NCBI GenBank assembly: GCA_035651595.1
Contig: DASRFJ010000371.1
Coordinates: 1-22,882 of the forward strand
From: JAFARZ01 sp035651595
GTDB taxonomy: Bacteria > Actinomycetota > Actinomycetes > Streptosporangiales > Streptosporangiaceae
Direction of reading: 5' to 3'
Length of the DNA: 22,882 nucleotides
The notes under the pieces were generated by a model. That model saw nothing but the letters and a program-made list of their open reading frames with translations. It was not told the DNA's origin and did no database searches. Of the stretch, positions 14,552 to 22,405 are shown piece by piece. Positions within the stretch are counted from its first letter, which is position 1. Every line of letters starts with the position of its first letter. The position numbers were made by a program, and so were the translations under genes.

Positions 14552-17383
14552 TCACCGATCGCGCTCAGCGTCACGGAGCAGGCTGCGCGCGGCCGAGGTA
14601 CCCAGGCCGGTGAGGTTGCCGGGGAGGAAGCGCTGCTGGGCTGGGGGGCGTGCGGCGATTGCCGGGTCGTATCGCCACCACCAGGAGATCGACGGGATCG
14701 GCAGCGGATCGGGGGAGCTGTCGCGAGGGGTGGCGCGCCATCCGCCCGGGGTGAACGCCCGGGTGCCGCCGGTGCCGTCGAGGTAGACGTAGCGGTCGGT
14801 CGTGCGGCACCAGTCCAGCACACCGCGGATGTACTGGCCAAGGCCGGCCACATAGCCCGCGAGCTGCGGCAGCTCCGCATTGAGCCGGTCGCGGAGACGC
14901 AGGAAGAGGGTCATCATCCGGTCCCACATGAGCATCGCCCGCTCGTACGCTTCGTCCATCCCGCAGCCGGTTTCCTGGCGGAACGCGTCGATGAGGTTGA
15001 AGCCATCCCCGGTACGCTCGGTCTCCTTCCCGAAGGAAAAGATGTCGGTCCCCCAGACGGTCAATGTGGCGGCCACCTCGATGATCGCCCGTGCCCGCCT
15101 GTCCGCGAGCAGGCGCGGGGGCGCGGGGCACCCGTTGCACACCGCGATCAGTTCGGTGTAGACCATGGCTCCGCCGCCGTAGAGCCGGTACAGGGTGTAG
15201 TCGTCCAGCCCGGGCCGCTGGCCCCGCGCGACGAACCCGGCCTTGCGCACTTCGGCGGCGAAGTAGCCGCGCATGAGGTCGGCGAAACGGTCCGCCTCCA
15301 GTGGCGTCGCACACCGTGCGAACCGCGATCGCAACTCACGAAGGCTGGCGCCGTAGCGATCGCCGGGGTACACGGTGTGCTCGGGGATGTCGACGCAGCG
15401 CTGTATGCGCGCCACGGCATCGGCCAGTTCGCCGGGGCGCTCCCGGAGCGGGCCCTCGTCGCAGTACTCGTCATCGAACGCGAACGCCCAGATGTTGTAG
15501 TCCGACGTGACCTGCAGCAGGTCCGCGCGCGCGGCGGGGCATGTCCGGCCGACCATGTCCCCGCACCCCGCCTGCGCAAGCCGGGCACGGTCGGCATCAC
15601 CCGCGCACAGGCCATATCGGTACATGAAATCCACCGAACGCGCGTCCGCCTGCGCGGCCAGCGGATGCGCGGCGGGCGGGAAGGGACAGTAGAAATCGGG
15701 CAGCAGCCGAGCTGTCCCGCCGGTTCCACCGGATTCGGGCGATACGGCGGTTCTCCCCGTCAGGGCCACGGCGTGCGCCTGACCGGGGCCTCGGGCAGGC
15801 GCGCTCTCCCGGGCGGCGTTGAACGCGTTCAGGGCGTGGATGCTGGCCAGGACCGGGAAGTCGTACGGCAGCGGGCGCGGCCCGGCCTGGTCGGGTATCG
15901 AGGTGAACCCGCCATCCTCGTGCTGCTGAGCCAGCAGCCAGCGGACCGCCCGGTCGGCGAGCGGTCCGGGCGCACGTCCGGTGATCGCCGGAACGGCCTG
16001 CGCCGTGGACAGGACATCGCTCGGCTCGCCCCAGGTTTGCCCCCAGCCGCCGTCCCCGTTCTGGTCCTGGCACAGCCGATGGACGCTGTTCCGCATCGCG
16101 CGCCTGACGGCAGGATCTGGATCGGGTTCCCAGGCCAGCGCGTCCAGAACAAGGCGTATCACGCTGGACTCGCTCAAGGTCCAGCCACGCGGGTACGAGC
16201 CGTGATCCCGGCTGTGCCCGGCCAGATAGCGGACCGAGGATCCGATGAGGTCGGCGTGCCGGCTCAGGTCGGAGCTGAGCGCGATGATCGCCGCGGCGGT
16301 CACGTCGATCTCGGGTGGGTGCCCGCGGACATAGGTGGGGAAGCCGCCGTCCTGGTCCGCCATCCCGGCCAGGTAGGCATACCCGTTCTCGATGGCCTGC
16401 CGGTAACGCCCCGGGTTTACCAAGTGGAGAAACTGTACGCACCGGGACGCGTCGTCCGTATCCGTCTGGGAGGTATCGGTGCTGTAGCCCCATCCGCCGT
16501 CGGGAAGCTGCTGGGCGGCGACCCAGTCGGCCATCCGGACGATGACCTGCGGCGGGCCGTCACCGTCCGCCAAGGCGATCCCCGCCAGCGCCGTGTCGAA
16601 GACGTCCTGCGACGTGACGAACGGGACGCCGCCATCGCGATGACGGGTGGCGGTCACTGCCTCAATCCCGTTCACCGTGAGGAGGCCGCCGGGCTCGAAG
16701 GTGCGCAAGGCGTGCAGCGCGATCAGATGCGCCAGGACGTTGCCCTGCCAGACCCTGGCCGGTTCGGCGTTGGCTAGGTGGCCGGTCAGGAAGGCCTGGT
16801 CGGCCTCGTCGCGCCGCCCGTGGGCGTGACCGTGCAAGATCTTGCTCGCGCACAGCGACACTTCGGTCCAGACAGCCTGCCCCCGGTACCGGATCGGCGG
16901 CAGGTCCTCGAACGGCAGCAGGTCGAAGAGGGCGAAGGCCGTCCGCAGCATGAGCTGCTTGCGCTCGCCGGTACCGTGCTCGAACCTTTCGCAGAAAGCC
17001 CCGGCCCGGCGCAGGTCCGGCCGCCCGAGCGCGGCGTCGCGGAGAATCTGGCTCCCCTCGTCGCCGGGATCGGCACCGCGCAGATATGTGATCAGCCCGT
17101 CCTGGACCTCCGGTTCCGCGCGCTCGCCCTGGAGCAGGCGCAAGAACAGCGCCGATTCAGCGACACGGCTGGCGCACAGATCCCGCACCGCCCCCTGCGG
17201 GTCGATCCGGGCGGTCAGGATGTCGATGAGCCGGGCATGGCGATCGCCGAGGACCGCCGCGTCAATTCGTGCCAGCATCCGGCGCTGTCCACCATTCCGG
17301 GAGATCTCGGCGTTCTCCAAGGCGCCAGTACTCAAGGGTTGCCGCGGTTGCCGCGAATCCTCGACACCCGTCTCGGTCGACAT
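14552..17383 (-). CDS. Bifunctional class II/class I terpene synthase, predicted encapsulin cargo
   Basis: The ATG at 17383, five bases after GAGGAG, gives 943 residues; longer starts to 17425 are less well supported. Residues about 36-525 resemble a bacterial class II diterpene cyclase. QW-like repeats are present (QQLPDGGWGY, QDGGFPTY, QNGDGGWGQ, QHEDGGF), and DTDD at 308-311 is the DxDD acid motif. Residues about 560-880 form a class I synthase: DDEYCD at 637-642 (aspartate-rich Mg2+ motif), Arg at about 733 as diphosphate sensor, TDIFSFGKE at 779-787 (NSE-like triad, but Thr replaces the usual Asn), and RY at 864-865. The enzyme should cyclise a prenyl diphosphate, probably GGPP, by protonation and then ionise the bicyclic diphosphate. 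It follows the encapsulin gene by 65 bp. No prenyl diphosphate synthase or P450 is in the window, and the product is unknown. Confidence 0.9.
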   Translation of the reverse strand: MSTETGVEDSRQPRQPLSTGALENAEISRNGGQRRMLARIDAAVLGDRHARLIDILTARIDPQGAVRDLCASRVAESALFLRLLQGERAEPEVQDGLITYLRGADPGDEGSQILRDAALGRPDLRRAGAFCERFEHGTGERKQLMLRTAFALFDLLPFEDLPPIRYRGQAVWTEVSLCASKILHGHAHGRRDEADQAFLTGHLANAEPARVWQGNVLAHLIALHALRTFEPGGLLTVNGIEAVTATRHRDGGVPFVTSQDVFDTALAGIALADGDGPPQVIVRMADWVAAQQLPDGGWGYSTDTSQTDTDDASRCVQFLHLVNPGRYRQAIENGYAYLAGMADQDGGFPTYVRGHPPEIDVTAAAIIALSSDLSRHADLIGSSVRYLAGHSRDHGSYPRGWTLSESSVIRLVLDALAWEPDPDPAVRRAMRNSVHRLCQDQNGDGGWGQTWGEPSDVLSTAQAVPAITGRAPGPLADRAVRWLLAQQHEDGGFTSIPDQAGPRPLPYDFPVLASIHALNAFNAARESAPARGPGQAHAVALTGRTAVSPESGGTGGTARLLPDFYCPFPPAAHPLAAQADARSVDFMYRYGLCAGDADRARLAQAGCGDMVGRTCPAARADLLQVTSDYNIWAFAFDDEYCDEGPLRERPGELADAVARIQRCVDIPEHTVYPGDRYGASLRELRSRFARCATPLEADRFADLMRGYFAAEVRKAGFVARGQRPGLDDYTLYRLYGGGAMVYTELIAVCNGCPAPPRLLADRRARAIIEVAATLTVWGTDIFSFGKETERTGDGFNLIDAFRQETGCGMDEAYERAMLMWDRMMTLFLRLRDRLNAELPQLAGYVAGLGQYIRGVLDWCRTTDRYVYLDGTGGTRAFTPGGWRATPRDSSPDPLPIPSISWWWRYDPAIAARPPAQQRFLPGNLTGLGTSAARSLLRDAERDR

Positions 17384-17448
17384 GGAGCTCCTCACGGTCA
17401 TGGTCAGGCCAGGCAGCGCGGGCACTAGCGGTGACCACGCATCCTCAG

Positions 17449-18855
17449 TCAGCTGAACGGCCGGGAGACCTCGACGTTCTCCAGGATGCCAAGCGCGTCG
17501 GGGACTAGAACGGCGGCGGAATAGTAGGTGCTGACCAGGTAGGACATGATGGCTTGGTCGCTGATGCCCATGAAGCGGACATTGAGGCCGGGTTCGACCT
17601 CATCAGGGATGCCGGTCTGACGCAGCCCGACCACGCCCTGGTCATCCTCGCCGGTCCGCATCGCGATAATGGAGGTGGTCCGATCGCCGGTGACCGGGAT
17701 CTTGTTGCACGGGAAAATGGGCACGCCGCGCCAGGCGGGGATGCTGTTGCCGTGGATTTCGGTGCTATGCGGGTAGATGCCGCGCCTGGAGCATTCGCGG
17801 CTGAAGGCCGCGATTGCCGTGGGGTGGGCGAAGATCAGCTTCGTGCTGCGCCGCCGGGACAGCAGCTCATCCAGGTCGTCCGGGGTGGGCGGGCCGGAAT
17901 GGGTCTGGATCCGCTGTGAGTAGTCGGCGTTGTGCAGCAGGCCGAACTCGCTGTTGTTGACCATCTCGTGCTCTTGCCGTTCCCGCAGCGCCTCCACGGT
18001 CAGCCGCAGTTGCTGCTCCACCTGGTTCATCGGGTTGTTGAACAGGTCAGCTACCCGGGTGTGCACCCGCAGCACGGTCTGCGCGACGGCCAGCTCATAC
18101 TCCCGCGGCTTCAACTCGTAGTCGGCGAAGGTGCGGGGCAGGTCCGGCTCCCCGCTATGCCCGGAGGTGATCGCGATGTCGGCCTCACCGCGCCTGTTCT
18201 GCGGCCGGCCCGCGGCGTCCTGGAACTGCCTGACCTGCGCCTGCAGCGTCTCCGACTGGGCCATGACAGCCTGGAACTGCTCCCGGGCCAAGGCCAGCAG
18301 CGTGCAGTCGGTCAGCGCCACCGCGGTATGGTCCCAGACGGTCTCGGCGATCAGCCCGCCCTCGCCGAAGTACCCGCCGTCGGCCACCGTGCCTAGCGCC
18401 GTGTCCTCACCGAACGCGCCGCCGCCGGACCGGTTCACCTTGCCGTGGGCGACCACATAGAACTGTCCGGTCGGCTGGCCGCGCTCGGCGATCACCTCAC
18501 CCGCCGCCACCTGCCGCTGGACGAACGCCGCAGCCAGCGCGCCGAGCACCGCATCATCGGCGAACCCGGCGAACAGCGGGATCTCGCGCAGGCTCGGCGG
18601 GACCACCGTGACCTGATCCGCTGTCTGCGCCACGGCCACCCGGCCCCCGCCCACCGCGTAGGTCAGGCGGCGGTTGACCCGGTAGGTGCCAGCCGACACC
18701 TCGACCCACGGCAACACCCGCAGCAGCCACCGGGAGCTGATTCCCTGCATCTGCGGCACGGTCTTGGTTGTGGTCGCCAGATTCCTGGCCGCCGCCGTAC
18801 TCAGGCTCTGCTGCGGCTTATCCTGCGCAGCATCGGTTCCGGCGTCAACAGACAC
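17449..18855 (-). CDS. Family 2B encapsulin shell protein with inserted cyclic-nucleotide-binding domain
   Basis: The protein has 468 residues from GTG 18855, with GGGGGGA upstream. Residues 1-90 form an extended N-arm and first strands. Residues about 91-212 form a cNMP-binding-like beta-roll (LFAGFADDAVLGALAAAF, FYVVAHGKVNRSG, GGYFGEGGLIAET). After a linker, residues about 240-468 match the HK97-fold shell domain of family 2 encapsulins: TFADYELKPREYELAVAQTV, NNPMNQVEQQLRLTVEALRE, EFGLLHNADYSQRI, and a C-terminal SDQAIMSYLVSTYYSAAVLV. Family 2B shells build virus-like protein compartments that take up neighbouring cargo enzymes, and terpene cyclases are recurrent partners. The next gene in the operon is the terpene synthase. 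The phosphate-binding arginine of typical cAMP pockets is not at the expected place (WDHTA instead of PRxA), so the ligand is uncertain. Confidence 0.93.
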   Translation of the reverse strand: MSVDAGTDAAQDKPQQSLSTAAARNLATTTKTVPQMQGISSRWLLRVLPWVEVSAGTYRVNRRLTYAVGGGRVAVAQTADQVTVVPPSLREIPLFAGFADDAVLGALAAAFVQRQVAAGEVIAERGQPTGQFYVVAHGKVNRSGGGAFGEDTALGTVADGGYFGEGGLIAETVWDHTAVALTDCTLLALAREQFQAVMAQSETLQAQVRQFQDAAGRPQNRRGEADIAITSGHSGEPDLPRTFADYELKPREYELAVAQTVLRVHTRVADLFNNPMNQVEQQLRLTVEALRERQEHEMVNNSEFGLLHNADYSQRIQTHSGPPTPDDLDELLSRRRSTKLIFAHPTAIAAFSRECSRRGIYPHSTEIHGNSIPAWRGVPIFPCNKIPVTGDRTTSIIAMRTGEDDQGVVGLRQTGIPDEVEPGLNVRFMGISDQAIMSYLVSTYYSAAVLVPDALGILENVEVSRPFS

Positions 18856-19511
18856 GGGATTCCCCCCATCTTCTCAATCCGCGGGACGCCTCCGATACTC
18901 TCCCAGAAGACGAGGGGACAGAAATATGCGGGATAGACAGGATAATCTGACTTGCTGCCTACATTAACGTGTGATAGCAATGCAGTGTCATCTTTTCCTG
19001 ACCGTCGAGGACCTGCCGCAAGGTCGTGCGGCCCGCCGGGATGCGGGATCGATCCCTGCGTCCATAAGTATCCTTAAAACCAGCATGCATTGGGCTTTTT
19101 CTAGGCGCGATCACCTCGATCCTGCCTGCGGTATCGCAAGACCACGCCGGCGCTTATCCCACGGCTCTGAGCTGCGCGGTTGAGCGCGCTTTAGCGTATC
19201 CGAGGAACGCCATGGCCGTGGACTGTGCCTGTCGCCCAGGGGTGCTGACAGATGATGTATTTCGCGTCCGCACATGTCGAATTTTGTTCTCCGGACCCGG
19301 GACGGGTATTTTGCAGGATGGTAGTTCCGTGTCGGAACCCCGGCCGATTAGCGTGTGCCGTTACCGCGGGGAAGCTTATTATGCACTCCGCGCCATGCTT
19401 TTGTTACCGCACAGGTGATTGCTGCAGCATTTCACGCGTGTGATGCTATGCCCTCGAGTGACCACAACGGTGAGCAAGGCAGTAATTAGATACCTGAGGG
19501 GATCACGGGTC
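18856..19511. other. Long divergent intergenic region (656 bp)
   Basis: Between the encapsulin and permease genes no ORF has recognisable coding character. AT-rich patches occur at about 18930-18990, 19065-19110 and 19365-19400. The promoters for both flanking genes must lie here, but no convincing pair of boxes could be fixed. The size leaves room for a small RNA or several binding sites, none of which I can identify. Confidence 0.5.
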
Positions 19512-20966
19512 ATGAGCGATGCTCCAATGAGGATCGAGATGAACGGGATCAACGTGATCTCAGAGGATGAGCGCAAGGGGACACCGCGCGACTTGTTCTG
19601 GCCGTGGTTCGCCGCGAACGTCTCGGTGCTGGGACTTTCGTACGGGTCGTTCGTGCTCGGGTTCGGGATCTCGTTCTGGCAGGCGCTGATCGTCTCGATC
19701 ATCGGTATCGTGTTGTCGTTCCTTGCCTGCGGGCTCATCGCGATGGCCGGCAAGCGCGGATCAGCGCCGACGATGGTGCTGTCGCGGGCCGCGTTCGGAG
19801 TGCGGGGCAACGCGCTTCCGGCCGTGATCTCCTGGATGGTGAACGTGGGCTGGGAGACCGTGCTGGTGGTCCTGGCCACGCTGGCGGTCCCTACGGTGTT
19901 CCACCAGCTGGGCTGGCCAGCCGGGACGCCGGTCAAGGTGATAACGCTCGTGGTCGTGATGGCGCTGACCGTTGTCAGCGGCGTGATGGGCTTTAGCCTG
20001 ATCATGCGGCTGCAAGCATGGATCACCGTAGTGACCGGGACGTGCACGGTGATCTTCCTCGCGCTGGTCGCGGGCAAGGTTCACTGGCACGCGGTGTCCG
20101 CGATCCCCGGCGGGCCGGCGCAGAAGGTACTCGGCGCGCTGGTGTTCATGATGACCAGCTTCGGCCTCGGCTGGACCACCTGCGCAGCGGACTACTCCCG
20201 GTACCTGCCCAGGCGGTCATCGGGACTGGGCGTGGTGTGGTGGACGACGTTCGCGGGATCGGTAGCACCGGTGCTCCTGCTGGCATCCGGCCTGCTGCTG
20301 GCTGGCTCGTCATCGCCGCTGAACCACGCGATCGGGGCGGATCCGATCGGCGCGCTGGCCAGCCTGCTGCCAACGTGGTTCCTGGTGCCGTTCGCCATCG
20401 TGGCGCTGCTCGGCCTGGCCGCCGGATCGGTAATGAACATCTACTCCTCCGGCCTGGACCTGCTCGCCCTCGGGGTCAAGGTGCCACGGTTCGCCGCCGC
20501 GCTGATCGACGGCACCATGATGACACTAGGCAGCATCTACGTTGTGTTCTGGGCCAAGTCGGACTTCATCGTCCAGTTCCAGGGATTCCTGATCACGCTC
20601 GGTGTGCCGACCGCGGCCTGGTGCGGGGCAGTGCTGGCCGACATCGCGCTGCGGCGCCGCGACTACGCCGAAGCCGACCTCTACTCCGCCCGCGGGCGCT
20701 ACGGCGACGTGCGCTGGCCGCAAGTGCTGTCAGTCCTCGTCGGCACCGCGCTCGGCTGGGGCCTGGTGACCAACCCGAACGCGTCCTGGCTGTCCTGGCA
20801 GGGCTACCTGCTCTCCCCGTCCGGCCTCGGCGGCAAGGCCGCCGCCTGGGCGTTCGCCAACCTTGGCGTCCTGGTAGCCCTGGCGACCGGCTTCGCCGTC
20901 ACCTTCACCTCCAGCCGCGGCACCATCCGCGCCGAGGAATGCCTCCCCGTCCCAGCCGAGGCATGA
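19512..20966 (+). CDS. NCS1-family nucleobase (cytosine/purine-type) permease
   Basis: The ATG at 19512, after CTGAGGGGAT, gives 484 residues; an in-frame start at 19419 is less likely. About 12 hydrophobic helices are visible. The N-terminus carries the NCS1 pattern PRDLFWPWFAANVSVLGLSY, followed by the RGSAPTMVLSRAAFGVRGN loop seen in CodB- and purine-permease-like transporters. AADYSRYLPR and the C-terminal WCGAVLADIALRRRDY-type segment also fit the family. These proteins import cytosine, purines, allantoin or similar compounds by cation symport. No deaminase or catabolic gene is adjacent, so the substrate is open. The gene is divergent from the encapsulin operon. Confidence 0.92.
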   Translation: MSDAPMRIEMNGINVISEDERKGTPRDLFWPWFAANVSVLGLSYGSFVLGFGISFWQALIVSIIGIVLSFLACGLIAMAGKRGSAPTMVLSRAAFGVRGNALPAVISWMVNVGWETVLVVLATLAVPTVFHQLGWPAGTPVKVITLVVVMALTVVSGVMGFSLIMRLQAWITVVTGTCTVIFLALVAGKVHWHAVSAIPGGPAQKVLGALVFMMTSFGLGWTTCAADYSRYLPRRSSGLGVVWWTTFAGSVAPVLLLASGLLLAGSSSPLNHAIGADPIGALASLLPTWFLVPFAIVALLGLAAGSVMNIYSSGLDLLALGVKVPRFAAALIDGTMMTLGSIYVVFWAKSDFIVQFQGFLITLGVPTAAWCGAVLADIALRRRDYAEADLYSARGRYGDVRWPQVLSVLVGTALGWGLVTNPNASWLSWQGYLLSPSGLGGKAAAWAFANLGVLVALATGFAVTFTSSRGTIRAEECLPVPAEA

Positions 20967-21037
20967 CCACCGCCGGTCACTCGGACTGTAGGGCCATGCT
21001 GGTACCTCGGGCCGGGTGCGGGTGGTCAGGCTAGGCC

Positions 21038-21052
21038 CGCGGGCTTCCCGCG
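21038..21052 (+). terminator. Hairpin after the permease gene
   Basis: CGCGGG-CTT-CCCGCG forms a perfect 6-bp stem with a 3-base loop, about 70 bp past the permease stop, without a T tract. It is a plausible actinobacterial terminator but weak evidence on its own. Confidence 0.35.
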
Positions 21053-21128
21053 CGGTGGCTGGTTTCCTGGTCGCGCCGGTTTTACTGTGGGGCCGTTGCA
21101 GGCTCATCCCGAAGGTTGACGATGGATC

Positions 21129-21485
21129 GTGCGGATGCGCCGGTCGGTAGTGGTCATCGGGGACCTGATCCAATCGGGCGTCACCCAGAACGACCTGTCG
21201 GTCACCGGCGTGCTCCTGGTCGTGTGCACGATCGGCATCGTGCAGGTGTCGATCTCCTACCTGGGATACCGGTTCCGAAGCATGCGCGGTGTCCTGCAGG
21301 GCGAGCCAATCGTGCTGGTCGAGAACGGCCAGCTCATCGACCGCAACATGCGCCGCGAGCGGCTGACCCTCGATGACCTGGCCGAGAAGGCGCGGCTCAG
21401 CGAGATCGCCTCCATCGCCGACATCAAATGGGCGGTCCTGGAAACCAATGGCGGCATCAGCTTCATCAAGCAGCCGGCCGCCTAG
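21129..21485 (+). CDS. DUF421 (YetF-like) membrane protein, N-terminally short
   Basis: The frame opens after TGA 21117-21119, with starts at GTG 21129 or ATG 21135, giving up to 118 residues. VVVIGDLIQSGVTQNDLSVT, a hydrophobic helix (GVLLVVCTIGIVQVSISYLG), then LQGEPIVLVENGQLIDRNMR and IKWAVLETNGGISFI follow the usual order of the DUF421 C-terminal domain. Intact members of about 150-230 residues begin with one or two further membrane helices, which are missing. The ribosome binding site is weak. It may be a shortened functional protein or a 5'-truncated pseudogene. It converges with hspR, whose stop overlaps the end of this gene by a few bases. Confidence 0.65.
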   Translation: MRMRRSVVVIGDLIQSGVTQNDLSVTGVLLVVCTIGIVQVSISYLGYRFRSMRGVLQGEPIVLVENGQLIDRNMRRERLTLDDLAEKARLSEIASIADIKWAVLETNGGISFIKQPAA

Positions 21486-21817
21486 CCTGGTCCGCCGCCG
21501 CCGGCCGGGGTGCCGTCGCCCAGCAGTTCCCGCAGCCGGGCCAACTCGGCCTGCAGCTGCCGGGTTTCTTCCTGCATCTGGAGGACCCGGCGAATGCCGG
21601 CCAGGTTGAGGCCGTCCGCGGTCAGCGCGCAGATCTCGGCCAGCCTGTCGATGTCGTGCCGGGAGTAGCGGCGGGTGCCCCCGGCGCTGCGCGCCGGGTA
21701 CAGGAGTCCTTCCCGCTCATAGATCCGCAGCGTCTGCGGGTGCAACCCGGCGAGCTCGGCGGCCACCGAGATGCTGAACAGCCCCCGGTCCCGATCGGCC
21801 CATCCCGGGCTCACCAC
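21482..21817 (-). CDS. hspR: MerR-type heat-shock repressor HspR
   Basis: The 111-residue protein starts at GTG 21817 or 21814, overlapping the stop of the J-domain gene in a GTGA junction, so translation is coupled. Residues about 13-80 form a MerR winged helix: LFSISVAAELAGLHPQTLRI, YEREGLLYPARSAGGTRRYS, then DIDRLAEICALTADGLNLAG. This is the HspR signature (HPQTLRxYExxGLxxPxRxxGxxRRYS). A coiled-coil helix follows (MQEETRQLQAELARLRELL), ending in a Gly-rich tail. HspR represses chaperone genes through HAIR repeats and is usually relieved when DnaK is titrated by unfolded protein. A HAIR-like site lies upstream of the operon. Confidence 0.93.
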   Translation of the reverse strand: MVSPGWADRDRGLFSISVAAELAGLHPQTLRIYEREGLLYPARSAGGTRRYSRHDIDRLAEICALTADGLNLAGIRRVLQMQEETRQLQAELARLRELLGDGTPAGGGGPG

Positions 21818-22311
21818 GGCCGGCCCCAGCCGCGGTACCGCAGCATCAGCTCCGCCAGCAGCGCCAGCCGCAAGTCCGCCTCATCCCGGGCCCCCGCCCA
21901 GGACACCGAGGAGGAGCCGCCTTCCACCCGGACCGGCCCCGCCACCAGCGGCGGCCCGGAGACCCCGGCCGACGCTGCCGCGCCGCCCGTTGCGCCAGGG
22001 CCGGAACCGGGGCCGGGGCCGGGCGCTGCGGGCGAGCGCCGTACCGTAACCCGCACCCGGCCCGTGGGCTGCCCGGGGTCCAGGCCCCGGTCATAGGCGG
22101 CCCGGCGGTCTGGGTCGCCGAGCACCTGCCAGGCCTCGGCCAGTGCGCGGAACCGGGACGGCGCGTCGGCGTCGCCGTGGCGCGCGTCGGGGTGCTCTGC
22201 GCGAGCCCGGCGCCGCCAGGCCAGCGCGATCTCCTCTCGGGAGGCGTCCCTCGCCACCCCGAGCAGATGGTAGAGGTCCTGGGCCGGTTCCCGGGGGCCG
22301 TCAGCGGCCAT
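21811..22311 (-). CDS. J-domain (DnaJ/CbpA-like) co-chaperone, short form
   Basis: The ATG at 22311, after GAAGGGAACG, gives 166 residues; the frame is open further to 22470 but that part covers the promoter. Residues 11-76 are a J-domain (DLYHLLGVARDASREEIALA, with the HPD motif at residues 40-42, and ALAEAWQVLGDPDRRAAYDR). Residues 77-120 are a Gly/Pro/Ala-rich linker. The C-terminus (SVSWAGARDEADLRLALLAELM) is a short helix. The zinc finger and the substrate-binding domains of full DnaJ are absent. It should stimulate the ATPase of an Hsp70 encoded elsewhere. It is the first gene of the operon with hspR and is divergent from hsp20. Confidence 0.9.
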   Translation of the reverse strand: MAADGPREPAQDLYHLLGVARDASREEIALAWRRRARAEHPDARHGDADAPSRFRALAEAWQVLGDPDRRAAYDRGLDPGQPTGRVRVTVRRSPAAPGPGPGSGPGATGGAAASAGVSGPPLVAGPVRVEGGSSSVSWAGARDEADLRLALLAELMLRYRGWGRPW

Positions 22312-22376
22312 CACAGTTATCGTTCCCTTCGCTTCGCCGCATAGATACACGCACAGGTTTCCTCCAGTATGCGCCT

Positions 22377-22404
22377 GAGATAAACCTGAGTCGAGTCTTG
22401 TCAA
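22377..22404 (-). promoter_or_regulatory. Promoter of the J-domain-hspR operon
   Basis: On the minus strand, TTGACA at 22404-22399 is a perfect -35 box. After 16 bp, TATCTC at 22382-22377 is a moderate -10 box. The -35 box lies inside the HAIR-like repeat, so HspR binding would block it. Confidence 0.5.
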
Positions 22405-22405
22405 G
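22385..22405. promoter_or_regulatory. HAIR-like operator (HspR binding site)
   Basis: CCTGAGT-N7-TGTCAAG matches the known HAIR consensus CTTGAGT-N7-ACTCAAG at 11 of 14 arm positions with exact spacing. It sits between the divergent hsp20 and J-domain-hspR genes and overlaps both inferred promoters. Confidence 0.72.

Noticed and set aside
15377..16777. Long plus-strand open frame (466 codons) opposite the terpene synthase
   Set aside because: The minus strand encodes clear catalytic motifs; the plus frame has no recognisable domain or ribosome binding site.
19230..19511. Possible TPP-type riboswitch upstream of the permease (GGGGTGCTGACAGATG)
   Set aside because: Only one short stretch is reminiscent of the element; the other conserved thi-box parts (CUGAGA and ACCUGAUC with a following stem) are not in order.
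20018..21034. Second plus-strand frame inside the permease gene
   Set aside because: Arg/Pro/Gly-rich composition typical of a shifted frame; the NCS1 permease frame is clearly the real one.
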